From: Frigoribacterium sp. CFBP 13712
GTDB taxonomy: Bacteria > Actinomycetota > Actinomycetes > Actinomycetales > Microbacteriaceae
Direction: 5' to 3'
DNA: 64,000 nt
Assembly (NCBI RefSeq): GCF_014842255.1
Contig: NZ_JACYVH010000002.1
Location: 110,519-174,518 of the forward strand
In this document: positions 24,436-32,216 of the stretch, piece after piece
Position numbering within the stretch: position 1 is the stretch's first letter
Layout of the letters: every line of letters begins with the position of its first letter
Notes under the pieces: model-generated
What the model was told of the DNA's origin: nothing
Databases searched by the model: none
Seen by the model: the letters and a program-made list of their open reading frames with translations, nothing else
Translations under genes and position numbers: made by a program

Positions 24436-26342
24436 CGACCATCGAATTCGACGCCGATACGGCTGAGCGCTTGGCGAAGGCCGCCGACGGAGCAGCCGAC
24501 ACGCTGCGGGGGCAGGCAGGCTCTCGACGTACGGCTGCGGACGAGGCCGCCGAAGACTTCAAGGGCGCGTACGCGGCACGATTCACCGAGTCGGCGATCG
24601 CCGAGGCGGCGGACCGGCCCAAGGCGGCGACGGCGCTCGAAGATCTCGCATCGCAGGTCCGCGCCGTGGCGGAGCAGGCGGCCGCAGAGAAGAAGCGACT
24701 GGCCGATCTCGACGCGTGGCAGCAGCGGGAGGACACCCGGATCGCCGAGGCCAAGGCCGCCGCCGAGTCCGACGAGCTGGTCGTGCCCTGGCTGCTGACG
24801 CCGGGGTCCGGAGCCCCGGCGTTGTTCGATCCGAAACCGTCCGAGGTGGCCATCAAGCCCGTGCCGATCGACGCGACCTTCTCGGCGCAGGGGCGTCCGC
24901 GGACCGGTCTCGGCACGGGTGACGGTCGCAGCTCGGCCGATCCAGCGGCCCTCCATGGCTTCGCCACGACGACCCGCGGCCTCGACACCGGCGCGTCCGA
25001 CTCCGTCACGGGCGTCGAGAACGCGTGGGTGGCCTTCGTCAGCGCCTGCGCGTGGGCCGAGATCGGAACGGTCACCGTCTTCGACGGGATCCGCCGGCTG
25101 CTCGAAGAGAACGCGGCCGATGCCGCCTGGCTCGACAGCATCGCCGACGCGTTCGAGCGGGCCGGCGGAACGGGCGAGCTCTCGGACGCGACGCTCGACC
25201 TGGCGGTGGCGGACGCCGTGCCGGCACCGTTCACCAAGCTGTTCGACGACTCGCTGACGCCGTCCGAGGTCGCGGAGCTGTGGGCCACGATGGGCTACAC
25301 GGCCGCCGACCGGCGAGAGCTGGCCGCCCTGCCGACCTCGGCCCTCAGCGAGCTCGGCAACCTCGAGGGCATCCCCTACTGGGTTCGGAGCACCGCCAAC
25401 GTCGCGGTCCTCGACCAGCGCATCGCCGAGGCGAACGACTTCTTCGACAACATGGGTCTGCCCGCCTACCAGAACGCCCCCGACCGAGCTCAGAACGCCC
25501 GCAACATCATCGCCCTCGAGAACATCAAGGCGTCTCTGGTGCAGGGTGAGGAGCTCGGGGCACGGACCCTCATCTCGCTCACCTCCGACGAGCCTCCTCT
25601 CGCCGCCGTCGCCATCGGAGATCTCGACACCGCCACGAACGTCACGTGGGCGGTTCCCGGCATGGGGTCGAGCACTCGAAAGATGACCGACTGGACCGAT
25701 GCCTCACAGAGCGTCTACGACGAGCAGGGCCGCGTCCACGGCGACGAGGACCGCGCCGTGATCGCCTGGATGGGCTACGACTCGCCTCCGCAGCCCGGTG
25801 TGTTCGACTTGGACATCGGCGTGCTCGGTACGGGTGCGGCCCGAGACGGGGGCGACAGGCTGGCCGCGTCCATCGAGGGCATGAATGCGGTTCGAGGGGA
25901 CGACGGACCGACCACGAACGTGCTGGCGCATTCGTACGGCACGACGACCGCCGCCTTCGCGCTGACGAAGCAGGGCGTCGAAGTCGACACCTTCACCACG
26001 ATCGCCTCGGCGGGACTGCCCGATGCCGTTGACGCGGCTGAGAAGATCAACGCCGGCGAGGTCTTCGCCGGCCAGGCGGAGAACGCCACACCCTTCATCG
26101 GCGGTGCCGGCGACCAGTGGGCGCAGTTCGGTCGTGACCGCAGCTTCGACCACCACCAGGATCCGACGGACGCGGGTTTCGGTGCGACGACGTTCGGCGC
26201 CGACGGTTCGGGCCCTCTCGTCGCCGTCGACAATCACGCTGTCCACACGGACGACCACACGGGTTATCTCGACAAGGGGACGGAATCCCTCCGAAACGTG
26301 GCCTACGCCACCACGGGTCAAGGCGACAGGGTCACCGGGTGA
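24432..26342 (+). CDS. DUF1023-type alpha/beta-hydrolase with WXG-like helical N-terminus; putative secreted effector
   Basis: A 636-aa protein. Residues 1-100 are Ala/Glu-rich helices (TTIEFDADTAERLAKAADGA, DFKGAYAARF) like the helical hairpins of WXG100/LXG-type T7SS substrates. The middle is helical. The last 230 residues form an alpha/beta-hydrolase with the nucleophile motif LAHSYGTTTA and a late VDNHAVHTDDHTGY that should hold the catalytic His, matching DUF1023. No Sec signal is visible. Three paralogous lipoproteins follow directly, the first overlapping by GTGA at best. Effector status and secretion route are inference; no ESX machinery is in the window. The base composition is like its neighbours. 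Confidence 0.72.
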   Translation: MTTIEFDADTAERLAKAADGAADTLRGQAGSRRTAADEAAEDFKGAYAARFTESAIAEAADRPKAATALEDLASQVRAVAEQAAAEKKRLADLDAWQQREDTRIAEAKAAAESDELVVPWLLTPGSGAPALFDPKPSEVAIKPVPIDATFSAQGRPRTGLGTGDGRSSADPAALHGFATTTRGLDTGASDSVTGVENAWVAFVSACAWAEIGTVTVFDGIRRLLEENAADAAWLDSIADAFERAGGTGELSDATLDLAVADAVPAPFTKLFDDSLTPSEVAELWATMGYTAADRRELAALPTSALSELGNLEGIPYWVRSTANVAVLDQRIAEANDFFDNMGLPAYQNAPDRAQNARNIIALENIKASLVQGEELGARTLISLTSDEPPLAAVAIGDLDTATNVTWAVPGMGSSTRKMTDWTDASQSVYDEQGRVHGDEDRAVIAWMGYDSPPQPGVFDLDIGVLGTGAARDGGDRLAASIEGMNAVRGDDGPTTNVLAHSYGTTTAAFALTKQGVEVDTFTTIASAGLPDAVDAAEKINAGEVFAGQAENATPFIGGAGDQWAQFGRDRSFDHHQDPTDAGFGATTFGADGSGPLVAVDNHAVHTDDHTGYLDKGTESLRNVAYATTGQGDRVTG

Positions 26343-26416
26343 CCCGCGCTCGCGAACCGAGAACCGTGACGTCGGCCCAGACGCCGACGGCCACCGAGAA
26401 GAGAGGGCACCGCCTC

Positions 26417-26923
26417 ATGCCGGACCCCGCACGAAGAAGCCGTCGGGCCTTGGGCTCGTCGATCGTCCTCACGACGATGCTCCTGGTCTCAGGATGCGCA
26501 GCCGCAGATACAGGAGGAACGATCATGGATACGGACCAGGCGAAGGAGGCGGTGGTCACCGTCGTCGACGACACGACCGTGGCGATCGGGGGCGAGTGGG
26601 AGGTCTACAGCGGCCCCGCCGTGCGGGCGTGCACGCAGGAGTCCGGGGGAGACGGCGCCGCGTACTCGTACATCACGACGCAGGCCGCCGCTCCGGGTGA
26701 TCCGACCGCTCACATCGACGCCGTCGAGAAGCTCTGGAACGACCAGGGCATCACGACCGAGCGCTATCAGAGCGGCGGCGACGATCCCATCCTCGGTATC
26801 CGGGGTTCCGGCGGTCCGACGACGTCCATCGACTTCCTCGCCGACGAGCGCGGCTACAGCGTCGACGCCCTGTCCCCCTGCGCGGACGGCGACCCGGTCG
26901 AGCTCAAGGAGCAGGGCGAGTAG
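26417..26923 (+). CDS. Lipoprotein, paralogue 1 of 3 (putative immunity protein)
   Basis: A 168-aa lipoprotein: n-region MPDPARRSRR, hydrophobic core and lipobox LVSGC. The mature part has AVVTVVDDTTVAIGGEWEVY, SGPAVRAC, TTERYQSGG and IDFLADERGYSV, shared with the next two genes, including two conserved cysteines. It should be anchored outside the membrane. Being directly after the DUF1023 protein, it may neutralise or assist it; this is inference. ATG 26417 gives a normal signal peptide; a GTG at 26339 overlapping the previous stop would add 26 residues. No function is recognised. Confidence 0.75.
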   Translation: MPDPARRSRRALGSSIVLTTMLLVSGCAAADTGGTIMDTDQAKEAVVTVVDDTTVAIGGEWEVYSGPAVRACTQESGGDGAAYSYITTQAAAPGDPTAHIDAVEKLWNDQGITTERYQSGGDDPILGIRGSGGPTTSIDFLADERGYSVDALSPCADGDPVELKEQGE

Positions 26924-26955
26924 CCGCGCGCACCGGGTCCATCCGAGACGAGATC

Positions 26956-27474
26956 ATGCACCAGCGTCATCCGAGTCGACGACACCCGTGGTCGTCGATC
27001 CCTGCAGCCCTGATCATGACGGCGACGCTCTCGCTCGCCGGCTGCAGCGCTGACGACGGGAGGAACATGGTGCCGCAGGACGTGGACGACGCAAGGGGAG
27101 CGGTCGTCGCGTTCGTCGACGAGTCGAGTTCGGCGCTCGGCGGCGAGTGGCGTGTCTCGAGCGGCCCCGCCGTCGAGAGCTGCGACCGGGACGGCGGCGG
27201 CGCGGGCGCGGCGTACGGGTACCTGGTCGCCATCGACCAGCCCGGCGGCGACCCCGAGCAGGACATTTCCTCCCTCGAGAGGCTGTGGACCGAGAGAGGT
27301 CTGACGACGGAGCGGTATCAGAGCGGGGGATCGGACCCCGTCCCGGGCATCCGCGGCTCAGGTGGGTCGGTCGCGACCGTCGACTTCCTGGCCGATCCGC
27401 GGCGGTACAGCATCGACAGCCTCTCGAGCTGCGTCGATGGGGACGCCGACGAGATGCAGCGCGACGGTGAATGA
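26956..27474 (+). CDS. Lipoprotein, paralogue 2 of 3 (putative immunity protein)
   Basis: A 172-aa lipoprotein with signal MHQRHPSRRHPWSSIPAAL and lipobox LAGCSA. The mature region aligns throughout with paralogue 1: LGGEWRVSSGPAVESC, LTTERYQSGGSDPVPGIRG, DFLADPRRYSIDSLSSC. It is more diverged at the N-terminal part (DARGAVVAFVDESSSALGG). Its 3' end adjoins paralogue 3 without a terminator, and translation may be coupled through GTGAATGA. Confidence 0.75.
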   Translation: MHQRHPSRRHPWSSIPAALIMTATLSLAGCSADDGRNMVPQDVDDARGAVVAFVDESSSALGGEWRVSSGPAVESCDRDGGGAGAAYGYLVAIDQPGGDPEQDISSLERLWTERGLTTERYQSGGSDPVPGIRGSGGSVATVDFLADPRRYSIDSLSSCVDGDADEMQRDGE

Positions 27475-27511
27475 GCTGCTCGGCCGTCGACGACGTGTCC
27501 AGCCTCGGCTG

Positions 27512-28000
27512 ATGCGTGTCCGTCCCGCCGGCACCGCGACCACGGTCATCCTGATCGGGGCTGGTGTTCTGACCGGTTGCTCCGCCCCTGGTGAGGCGAC
27601 GTTCGCGACAGGCGATGCGAAGCGCGCCGTCGTCACCGTCGTCGACGACACCACCGCGGCGATCGGCGGCGAGTGGGACATCTACAGCGGCCCCGCCGTC
27701 GAGGGCTGCACGATATCTGACGGTCGCGACGGCGCCCCATACTCGTACATCACGACGCTCCGGCCCGGCGGTTCGGATCCCGAGGCCGATGTGGTCGCCG
27801 TGGAGCGCCTCTGGAGAGATCGGGGCCTGACGACGGAGCGCTACGAGAGCGGTGGGAGCGACCCCATCCTCGGGGTACGCGGTGTCGGGTCTGCAGCCGA
27901 CTCGCTCGACTTCCTCGCCGACGTCCGCATGTACAGCCTCAGCGGGCTGTCGGCCTGCGCCGAGGGCGACGCCGTGCAGATGCAGAACGACGGCGAGTAG
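27512..28000 (+). CDS. Lipoprotein, paralogue 3 of 3 (putative immunity protein)
   Basis: A 162-aa lipoprotein: signal MRVRPAGTATTVILIGAG and lipobox LTGCSA, then AVVTVVDDTTAAIGGEWDIY, SGPAVEGC, TTERYESGGSDPILGVRG and FLADVRMYSL. It is closer to paralogue 1 than to 2, and the 23 bp around its stop codon (GGCGAGTAGCCGCGCGCACC and on) are identical to those around paralogue 1's stop, a trace of segment duplication. ATG 27512 gives a signal length like its siblings. GTG 27467, overlapping the previous stop, is the alternative. Confidence 0.72.
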   Translation: MRVRPAGTATTVILIGAGVLTGCSAPGEATFATGDAKRAVVTVVDDTTAAIGGEWDIYSGPAVEGCTISDGRDGAPYSYITTLRPGGSDPEADVVAVERLWRDRGLTTERYESGGSDPILGVRGVGSAADSLDFLADVRMYSLSGLSACAEGDAVQMQNDGE

Positions 28001-28094
28001 CCGCGCGCACCGGGCACCGACGGTCTCCCGTCGATAGCCTGCGATCTCACCCGCCGGTCGTGCCGGCACCGCCCCCGACGACGAGGACCCCGCG

Positions 28095-28583
28095 ATGTCG
28101 ACCACCAGCACCCTCCCGCCCCTCGCCCGTGCCGCCCTGCTCGGCCTCCTCAGCGGCTCCCGTTCGGCGACCCCGCTCGCCGTGCTCGCCCTGAACCAGG
28201 GAGCCGAGGAGGCACGGGGCGCCTGGCAGAGCTGGCGCCTGTTCCGATCGTGGCCGGGTCGCGCGGCGCTCATCGCGGCGGGCGCCGGCGAGCTGGTCGG
28301 CGACAAGCTCCCCGCCACACCGAGCCGCGTCGCGCCGGGGCCGCTCTTCGGGCGGGCCGTCGCCGGGGCGGTGGTCGGACTCGCCGTCGCCGATCCCGAT
28401 CACGGCGGGCCTCGCCTCGCGGGCGCGGTCGTCGGCGCCGTCGGGGCGCTCGCAGGGAGCTGGCTGTTCTACCTCGCCCGCAAGAGCGTCGTCGATCGGA
28501 CGGGACTGCCCGACCTGGTCGTCGCGCTCGCCGAAGACGCCGTGACGGTCTCCAGCGCCTTCTCCGTGGTGCGCTCCCGCTGA
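28095..28583 (+). CDS. DUF4126-like membrane protein
   Basis: A 162-residue protein with three or four hydrophobic segments and the signature LLSGSRSATPLAVLAL near the N-terminus, as in DUF4126 proteins of unknown function. GELVGDKLPATPSR in the first loop is also typical. GAGGA precedes the ATG by 7 nt and a TAGCCT -10-like box lies at 28036-28041. It is followed by a family A repeat copy and then glmU. Confidence 0.7.
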   Translation: MSTTSTLPPLARAALLGLLSGSRSATPLAVLALNQGAEEARGAWQSWRLFRSWPGRAALIAAGAGELVGDKLPATPSRVAPGPLFGRAVAGAVVGLAVADPDHGGPRLAGAVVGAVGALAGSWLFYLARKSVVDRTGLPDLVVALAEDAVTVSSAFSVVRSR

Positions 28584-28636
28584 GTCCTCCCCAGGGCCGA
28601 TCATCCGCTTCGCCGCACCGATCCCGCCTGCCCTTT

Positions 28637-28653
28637 CGCGCCTCCTCGGTCAC
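28637..28653. repeat. Family A repeat copy upstream of glmU
   Basis: CGCGCCTCCTCGGTCAC in the 118-bp gap before glmU. Confidence 0.7.
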
Positions 28654-28701
28654 CCGTGGGAGGATCGCCGCAGATCACGCACCACCTCACCAAGGAGCAC
28701 C

Positions 28702-30135
28702 ATGTCTGAACGCAGTCTCGCCGTCGTCGTCCTCGCAGCAGGGCAGGGCACGCGCATGAAGTCGTCGACGCCCAAGGTGCTCCACCGCCTGGCGGGCATG
28801 CCGCTCATCCAGCACGTGCTCGAGTCGGCCGGCGCGTTGAACCCCGAGCACCTCGTCGCGGTCGTGCGGCACGAGCGCGACGTCGTCGTCGCGAGCGTGC
28901 TCGACACCTCGCCCGCGGCCCTCATCGTCGATCAAGACGACGTCCCCGGCACCGGGCGGGCGGTCGAGCAGGCAGTCGAGGCCCTGCCGGCCGAGTTCGA
29001 CGGCGACGTCGTGGTGGTCAGCGCCGATGTGCCGTTCCTCGACCACGCGACCCTCGAGGCGCTGCTCGACCAGCACCGCGAGGCGTCCGCGTCGGCGACG
29101 CTGCTGTCGGCCGTGCTGCCCGACGCCACGGGCTACGGGCGCGTCGTCCGCCGCGCCTCCGGCGACGTCGACCGCATCGTCGAGCACAAAGACGCCACGG
29201 CCGACGAGCGGGACGTGCGCGAGATCAACTCGGGCACCTACGTCTTCACCGTCTCGGCGCTGCGCACCCACCTGCCCCGCATCGGATCGGCGAACGCCCA
29301 GAACGAGAAGTACGTGACCGACATGGTCGGTCTGCTGACGGCCGCCGGCGAGATCGTCGCCGCTCGCGCAGTCGACGAGACCTGGCGTCTCGAGGGCATC
29401 AACGACCGCGTGCAGCTCGCCGCCGCGGCCCGTCGCCTGAACGACCGCATCGTCGAGCACTGGCAGCGTGAAGGCGTCTCGATCGTCGACCCGCAGACCA
29501 CCTGGATCGACCGCGACGTCTCGCTGAGCCCCGACGTCGAGCTGCTGCCCGGCACCCAGCTGCGTGGCGCGACGTACATCGCGGCCGGCGCCGTCGTGGG
29601 CCCCGACACCACGCTCGTCGACACCGAGGTGGGCGAGGGTGCGATCGTGAAGCGCACCGACGCGACCCTCGCCGTGATCGGCGCCCGCGCCTCCGTCGGT
29701 CCGTTCGCGTATCTGCGACCTGGCAGCGTGCTCGGAGCCGGCGGCAAGATCGGCACCTTCGTCGAGACCAAGAACGTCGAGATCGGCGAGGGCTCGAAGG
29801 TGCCGCACCTCAGCTACATCGGCGATACCGAGGTCGGCCGCGACTCGAACATCGGGGCCGGCACGATCACGGCCAACTACGACGGCGTGAACAAGCACCG
29901 CACCCAGGTGGGGTCCCATGTGCGGACCGGGTCGCACAACGTGTTCGTCGCCCCCGTTAGGATTGGCGACGGAGCGTACTCAGGTGCGGGAACGGTCGTC
30001 CGCAAAGACGTACCGGCAGGTGCCCTGGCGCTGAGCATCGCTCCACAGCGCAATGCGAGCGGATGGGTCGAGGCGAACCGCCCCGGCTCGGCGGCTGCCG
30101 AGGCCGCCGCTCGCGCCGAACGAACGACCGACTGA
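28702..30135 (+). CDS. glmU: Bifunctional UDP-GlcNAc pyrophosphorylase / glucosamine-1-phosphate acetyltransferase
   Basis: GlmU makes UDP-N-acetylglucosamine, the precursor of peptidoglycan, in the cytoplasm. Its 477 residues hold an N-terminal uridyltransferase (LAAGQGTRMKSSTPKVLH, VVSADVPFLD, EINSGTYVF) and a C-terminal left-handed beta-helix of hexapeptide repeats with AGTITANYDGVNKHRT. The C-terminal tail is short. AAGGAG lies 4 nt before the ATG. prs follows after 42 bp, the usual glmU-prs pair. Confidence 0.97.
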   Translation: MSERSLAVVVLAAGQGTRMKSSTPKVLHRLAGMPLIQHVLESAGALNPEHLVAVVRHERDVVVASVLDTSPAALIVDQDDVPGTGRAVEQAVEALPAEFDGDVVVVSADVPFLDHATLEALLDQHREASASATLLSAVLPDATGYGRVVRRASGDVDRIVEHKDATADERDVREINSGTYVFTVSALRTHLPRIGSANAQNEKYVTDMVGLLTAAGEIVAARAVDETWRLEGINDRVQLAAAARRLNDRIVEHWQREGVSIVDPQTTWIDRDVSLSPDVELLPGTQLRGATYIAAGAVVGPDTTLVDTEVGEGAIVKRTDATLAVIGARASVGPFAYLRPGSVLGAGGKIGTFVETKNVEIGEGSKVPHLSYIGDTEVGRDSNIGAGTITANYDGVNKHRTQVGSHVRTGSHNVFVAPVRIGDGAYSGAGTVVRKDVPAGALALSIAPQRNASGWVEANRPGSAAAEAAARAERTTD

Positions 30136-30177
30136 ACCCCGGTCGGGTTGGCCCCTCGGGGCCGGAGAGCGAGTGAC

Positions 30178-31155
30178 GTGTCCGGAATCAAGATCACCGG
30201 CGAGAATCGACTCGTTCTGATCTCGGGGCGTGCGCACCCCGCACTCGCCGATCAGATCGCGTCCGAGCTGGGCTCCGAGTTGATCCCGACCGACGCCCGC
30301 ACCTTCGCCAACGGCGAGCTGTACGCGCGGTTCGACGAGAGCGTGCGCGGCTCCGACGCGTTCGTGATCCAGTCGCACTCGGCGCCGATCAACGAGTGGC
30401 TGATGGAACAGCTGATTATGGTCGACGCCCTCAAGCGCGCCTCGGCCAAGCGCATCACCGTGGTGGCGCCGTTCTACCCGTACGCGCGCCAAGACAAGAA
30501 GGGCCGCGGGCGCGAGCCGATCTCGGCCCGCCTCGTCGCCGACCTCTTCAAGGCCGCCGGTGCGCACCGCATCATGAGCGTCGACCTGCACGCCCCGCAG
30601 ATCCAGGGGTTCTTCGACGGCCCCGTCGACCACCTCTTCGCCATGCCGGTGCTGCTCGAGCACTTCCGCGCCAAGCTCGACAACACGACGCTGACCGTCG
30701 TCTCGCCCGACATGGGTCGCGTGCGCGTCGCCGACATCTGGAGCGAGAAGCTCGACGCCCCCCTGGCAATCATCCATAAGCGTCGCGACCCGCTCGTGCC
30801 GAACCAGGTCACCGTGCACGAGATCGTCGGCGAGGTCGCCGGCCGCGTCTGCCTGCTCGTCGACGACCTGATCGACACGGGTCGCACGATCGTGAAGGCC
30901 GCCGAGGCTCTCAAGGCCGCCGGCGCCATCGGCGTCGTCGTCGCCGCGACGCACGCCGTGTTTAGCGACCCGGCACCCGAGATCCTCAACAGCGAGTTCA
31001 TCGACTCCGTCGTCGTCACCGACACCCTGCCGCTCACCGAGCACCAGAAGTTCGACAAGCTCGAGATCCTCCCGATCGCGCCCTTGATCGCCCGGGCGAT
31101 CCACGAGGTCTTCGACAACGGCTCCGTGACCAGCATGTTCGACGGCGCGGCTTAG
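30178..31155 (+). CDS. prs: Ribose-phosphate pyrophosphokinase
   Basis: PRPP synthase transfers pyrophosphate from ATP to ribose 5-phosphate, feeding purine, pyrimidine, His and Trp synthesis. The 325-aa protein shows FANGELYARFDESVRG, YARQDKKGRGREPISARL, SVDLHAPQIQGFFD and the PRPP loop LLVDDLIDTGRTI. GTG 30178 is used, with GGAGAG about 9 nt upstream. A strong terminator follows 20 bp after the stop, so glmU-prs end there. Confidence 0.97.
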   Translation: MSGIKITGENRLVLISGRAHPALADQIASELGSELIPTDARTFANGELYARFDESVRGSDAFVIQSHSAPINEWLMEQLIMVDALKRASAKRITVVAPFYPYARQDKKGRGREPISARLVADLFKAAGAHRIMSVDLHAPQIQGFFDGPVDHLFAMPVLLEHFRAKLDNTTLTVVSPDMGRVRVADIWSEKLDAPLAIIHKRRDPLVPNQVTVHEIVGEVAGRVCLLVDDLIDTGRTIVKAAEALKAAGAIGVVVAATHAVFSDPAPEILNSEFIDSVVVTDTLPLTEHQKFDKLEILPIAPLIARAIHEVFDNGSVTSMFDGAA

Positions 31156-31174
31156 GCTCCGACCGTCCGCCTGA

Positions 31175-31216
31175 GGGGGCGCCCGACCACCGGATCCGGT
31201 GGAGGGCGCCCCCTTC
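31175..31216 (+). terminator. Rho-independent terminator of glmU-prs
   Basis: GGGGGCGCCC (31175-31184) pairs with GGGCGCCCCC (31204-31213). An inner stem is formed by CCACCGG/CCGGTGG, and a short TTCT tail follows. Confidence 0.8.
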
Positions 31217-31248
31217 TGCGTCCCTCTCGAGTCAGCCAGGCATCGTGA

Positions 31249-31254
31249 CAGGAT
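31249..31254 (+). promoter_or_regulatory. -10-like CAGGAT of the SRPBCC gene (leaderless)
   Basis: CAGGAT ends 6 nt before ATG 31261; there is no ribosome-binding site. Confidence 0.4.
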
Positions 31255-31260
31255 GTGGCC

Positions 31261-31749
31261 ATGCCTGTCGTCGAATCCCGTGTGGTCGTCCCGGTGAGCC
31301 CCGAGGTCGCCTTCGCGGTGTCGCAGACGCAGGGTGAGGCACGGAAGCGCTGGGATCCGTTCATCCGCCACCAGCACCTCCTCGGCGGCGCGACCGGGCC
31401 CGCCAAGGGCGTCCGCACCCTCACGGTGCAGCGGTTCGGGTTCCGGATGGAGAGCGAGTACGTCTCGTACGCGCCGCCCACCAACGTCGGGATGAAGATG
31501 ACGAAGGGCTCGTGGTTCTTCGAGCGCATGGGCGGCGGGTGGCGGTTCAGCGCGGTCGAGGGCGACCCCGGCAGCACGCTCGCGATCTGGCGCTACAACT
31601 TCACCTGCCGGCCGAAGTGGCTCGCGCCGCTGGCCGAGCGCGTCGGCGCCGTCATCCTGCAGCGGGACATCGATCGACGCATCGAGGGGTTCGCCCGCGG
31701 CTGCGCAGACCCGCTGGTCCTCGCAGCAGCCGTCCCCGCACGCCCCTGA
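31261..31749 (+). CDS. SRPBCC family protein
   Basis: A 162-aa small START/Bet v1-like (SRPBCC) protein: VVESRVVVPVSPEVAFAVSQ opens the fold and RFSAVEGDPGSTLAIWRYNF with the C-terminal helix LAERVGAVILQRDIDRRI closes it. Such proteins bind hydrophobic ligands in a cavity, and the ligand here is unknown. It stands alone between the prs terminator and a repeat-filled gap that begins with a poly-C tract 19 bp after its stop. Confidence 0.75.
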   Translation: MPVVESRVVVPVSPEVAFAVSQTQGEARKRWDPFIRHQHLLGGATGPAKGVRTLTVQRFGFRMESEYVSYAPPTNVGMKMTKGSWFFERMGGGWRFSAVEGDPGSTLAIWRYNFTCRPKWLAPLAERVGAVILQRDIDRRIEGFARGCADPLVLAAAVPARP

Positions 31750-31767
31750 CCTGCGGTCGCGCCTGCT

Positions 31768-31786
31768 CCCCCCCCCCCCCCCCCCC
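31768..31786. repeat. Homopolymeric tract of 19 cytosines
   Basis: A pure C run starting 18 bp after the SRPBCC stop and ending 12 bp before the first family B element. It could be unstable in length, or an assembly artefact. Confidence 0.95.
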
Positions 31787-31798
31787 ATGCCGGCTCGC

Positions 31799-31873
31799 GT
31801 CGGCAACTCAGGCGCAGAGCGGTGTTCCCGTACAGAACGCCCAGAGCAGCCCCGCTGCGCCTGAGTTGCCGAC
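31799..31873. repeat. Family B palindromic element, 75 bp
   Basis: Arms GTCGGCAACTCAGGCGCAG (31799-31817) and CTGCGCCTGAGTTGCCGAC (31855-31873) are perfect 19-bp inverted repeats around a 37-nt core. Confidence 0.95.
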
Positions 31874-31951
31874 CGGTGCGCGGCAGAGAATCCTGGTGGC
31901 TGCCCGCGTGCGTCCGAACCGGCTTCCACTGATCGCCCGGCCCGCTCTCGC

Positions 31952-32026
31952 GTCGGCAACTCAGGCGCAGAGCGGTGTCTCCGTGCAGAACGCCCAGAGC
32001 AGCCCCGCTGCGCCTGAGTTGCCGAC
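31952..32026. repeat. Family B palindromic element, 75 bp
   Basis: Same 19-bp arms as the copy 153 bp upstream and a nearly identical core (GAACGCCCAGAGCAGCCCCG in both), so the two are recent duplicates in the same orientation. Confidence 0.95.
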
Positions 32027-32216
32027 GCGACGGCCGTCTCGGCGACGCACAGACCCGGCGGAGGCTGAGCCGGCCCCCGCTACTGGATCCGTCCGCCCCA
32101 GCGACGCGAACGGGCGTGTCCGTCCGACCGGCCCGCCGAAGCAGTCCGGTCGCGACGAACACGCCCGTCAGGCCCGATCCCCGAGCACCCGGATCACGCC
32201 ATGATCACCGGAGAGG

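Larger units (their letters stand above)
31750..32216. other. Non-coding gap with poly-C tract and two family B elements
   Basis: This 467-bp gap lies between the SRPBCC stop and the end of gnd. It holds a run of 19 C (31768-31786), two family B elements (31799-31873 and 31952-32026), a 78-bp spacer between them, and about 190 bp with nothing recognised. Short open frames here are shadows of the palindromes. Confidence 0.8.

Noticed and set aside
31800-32200. Open frames across the two family B elements
   Set aside because: The translations repeat the palindrome sequence and have no conserved features; they do not continue a neighbouring gene.
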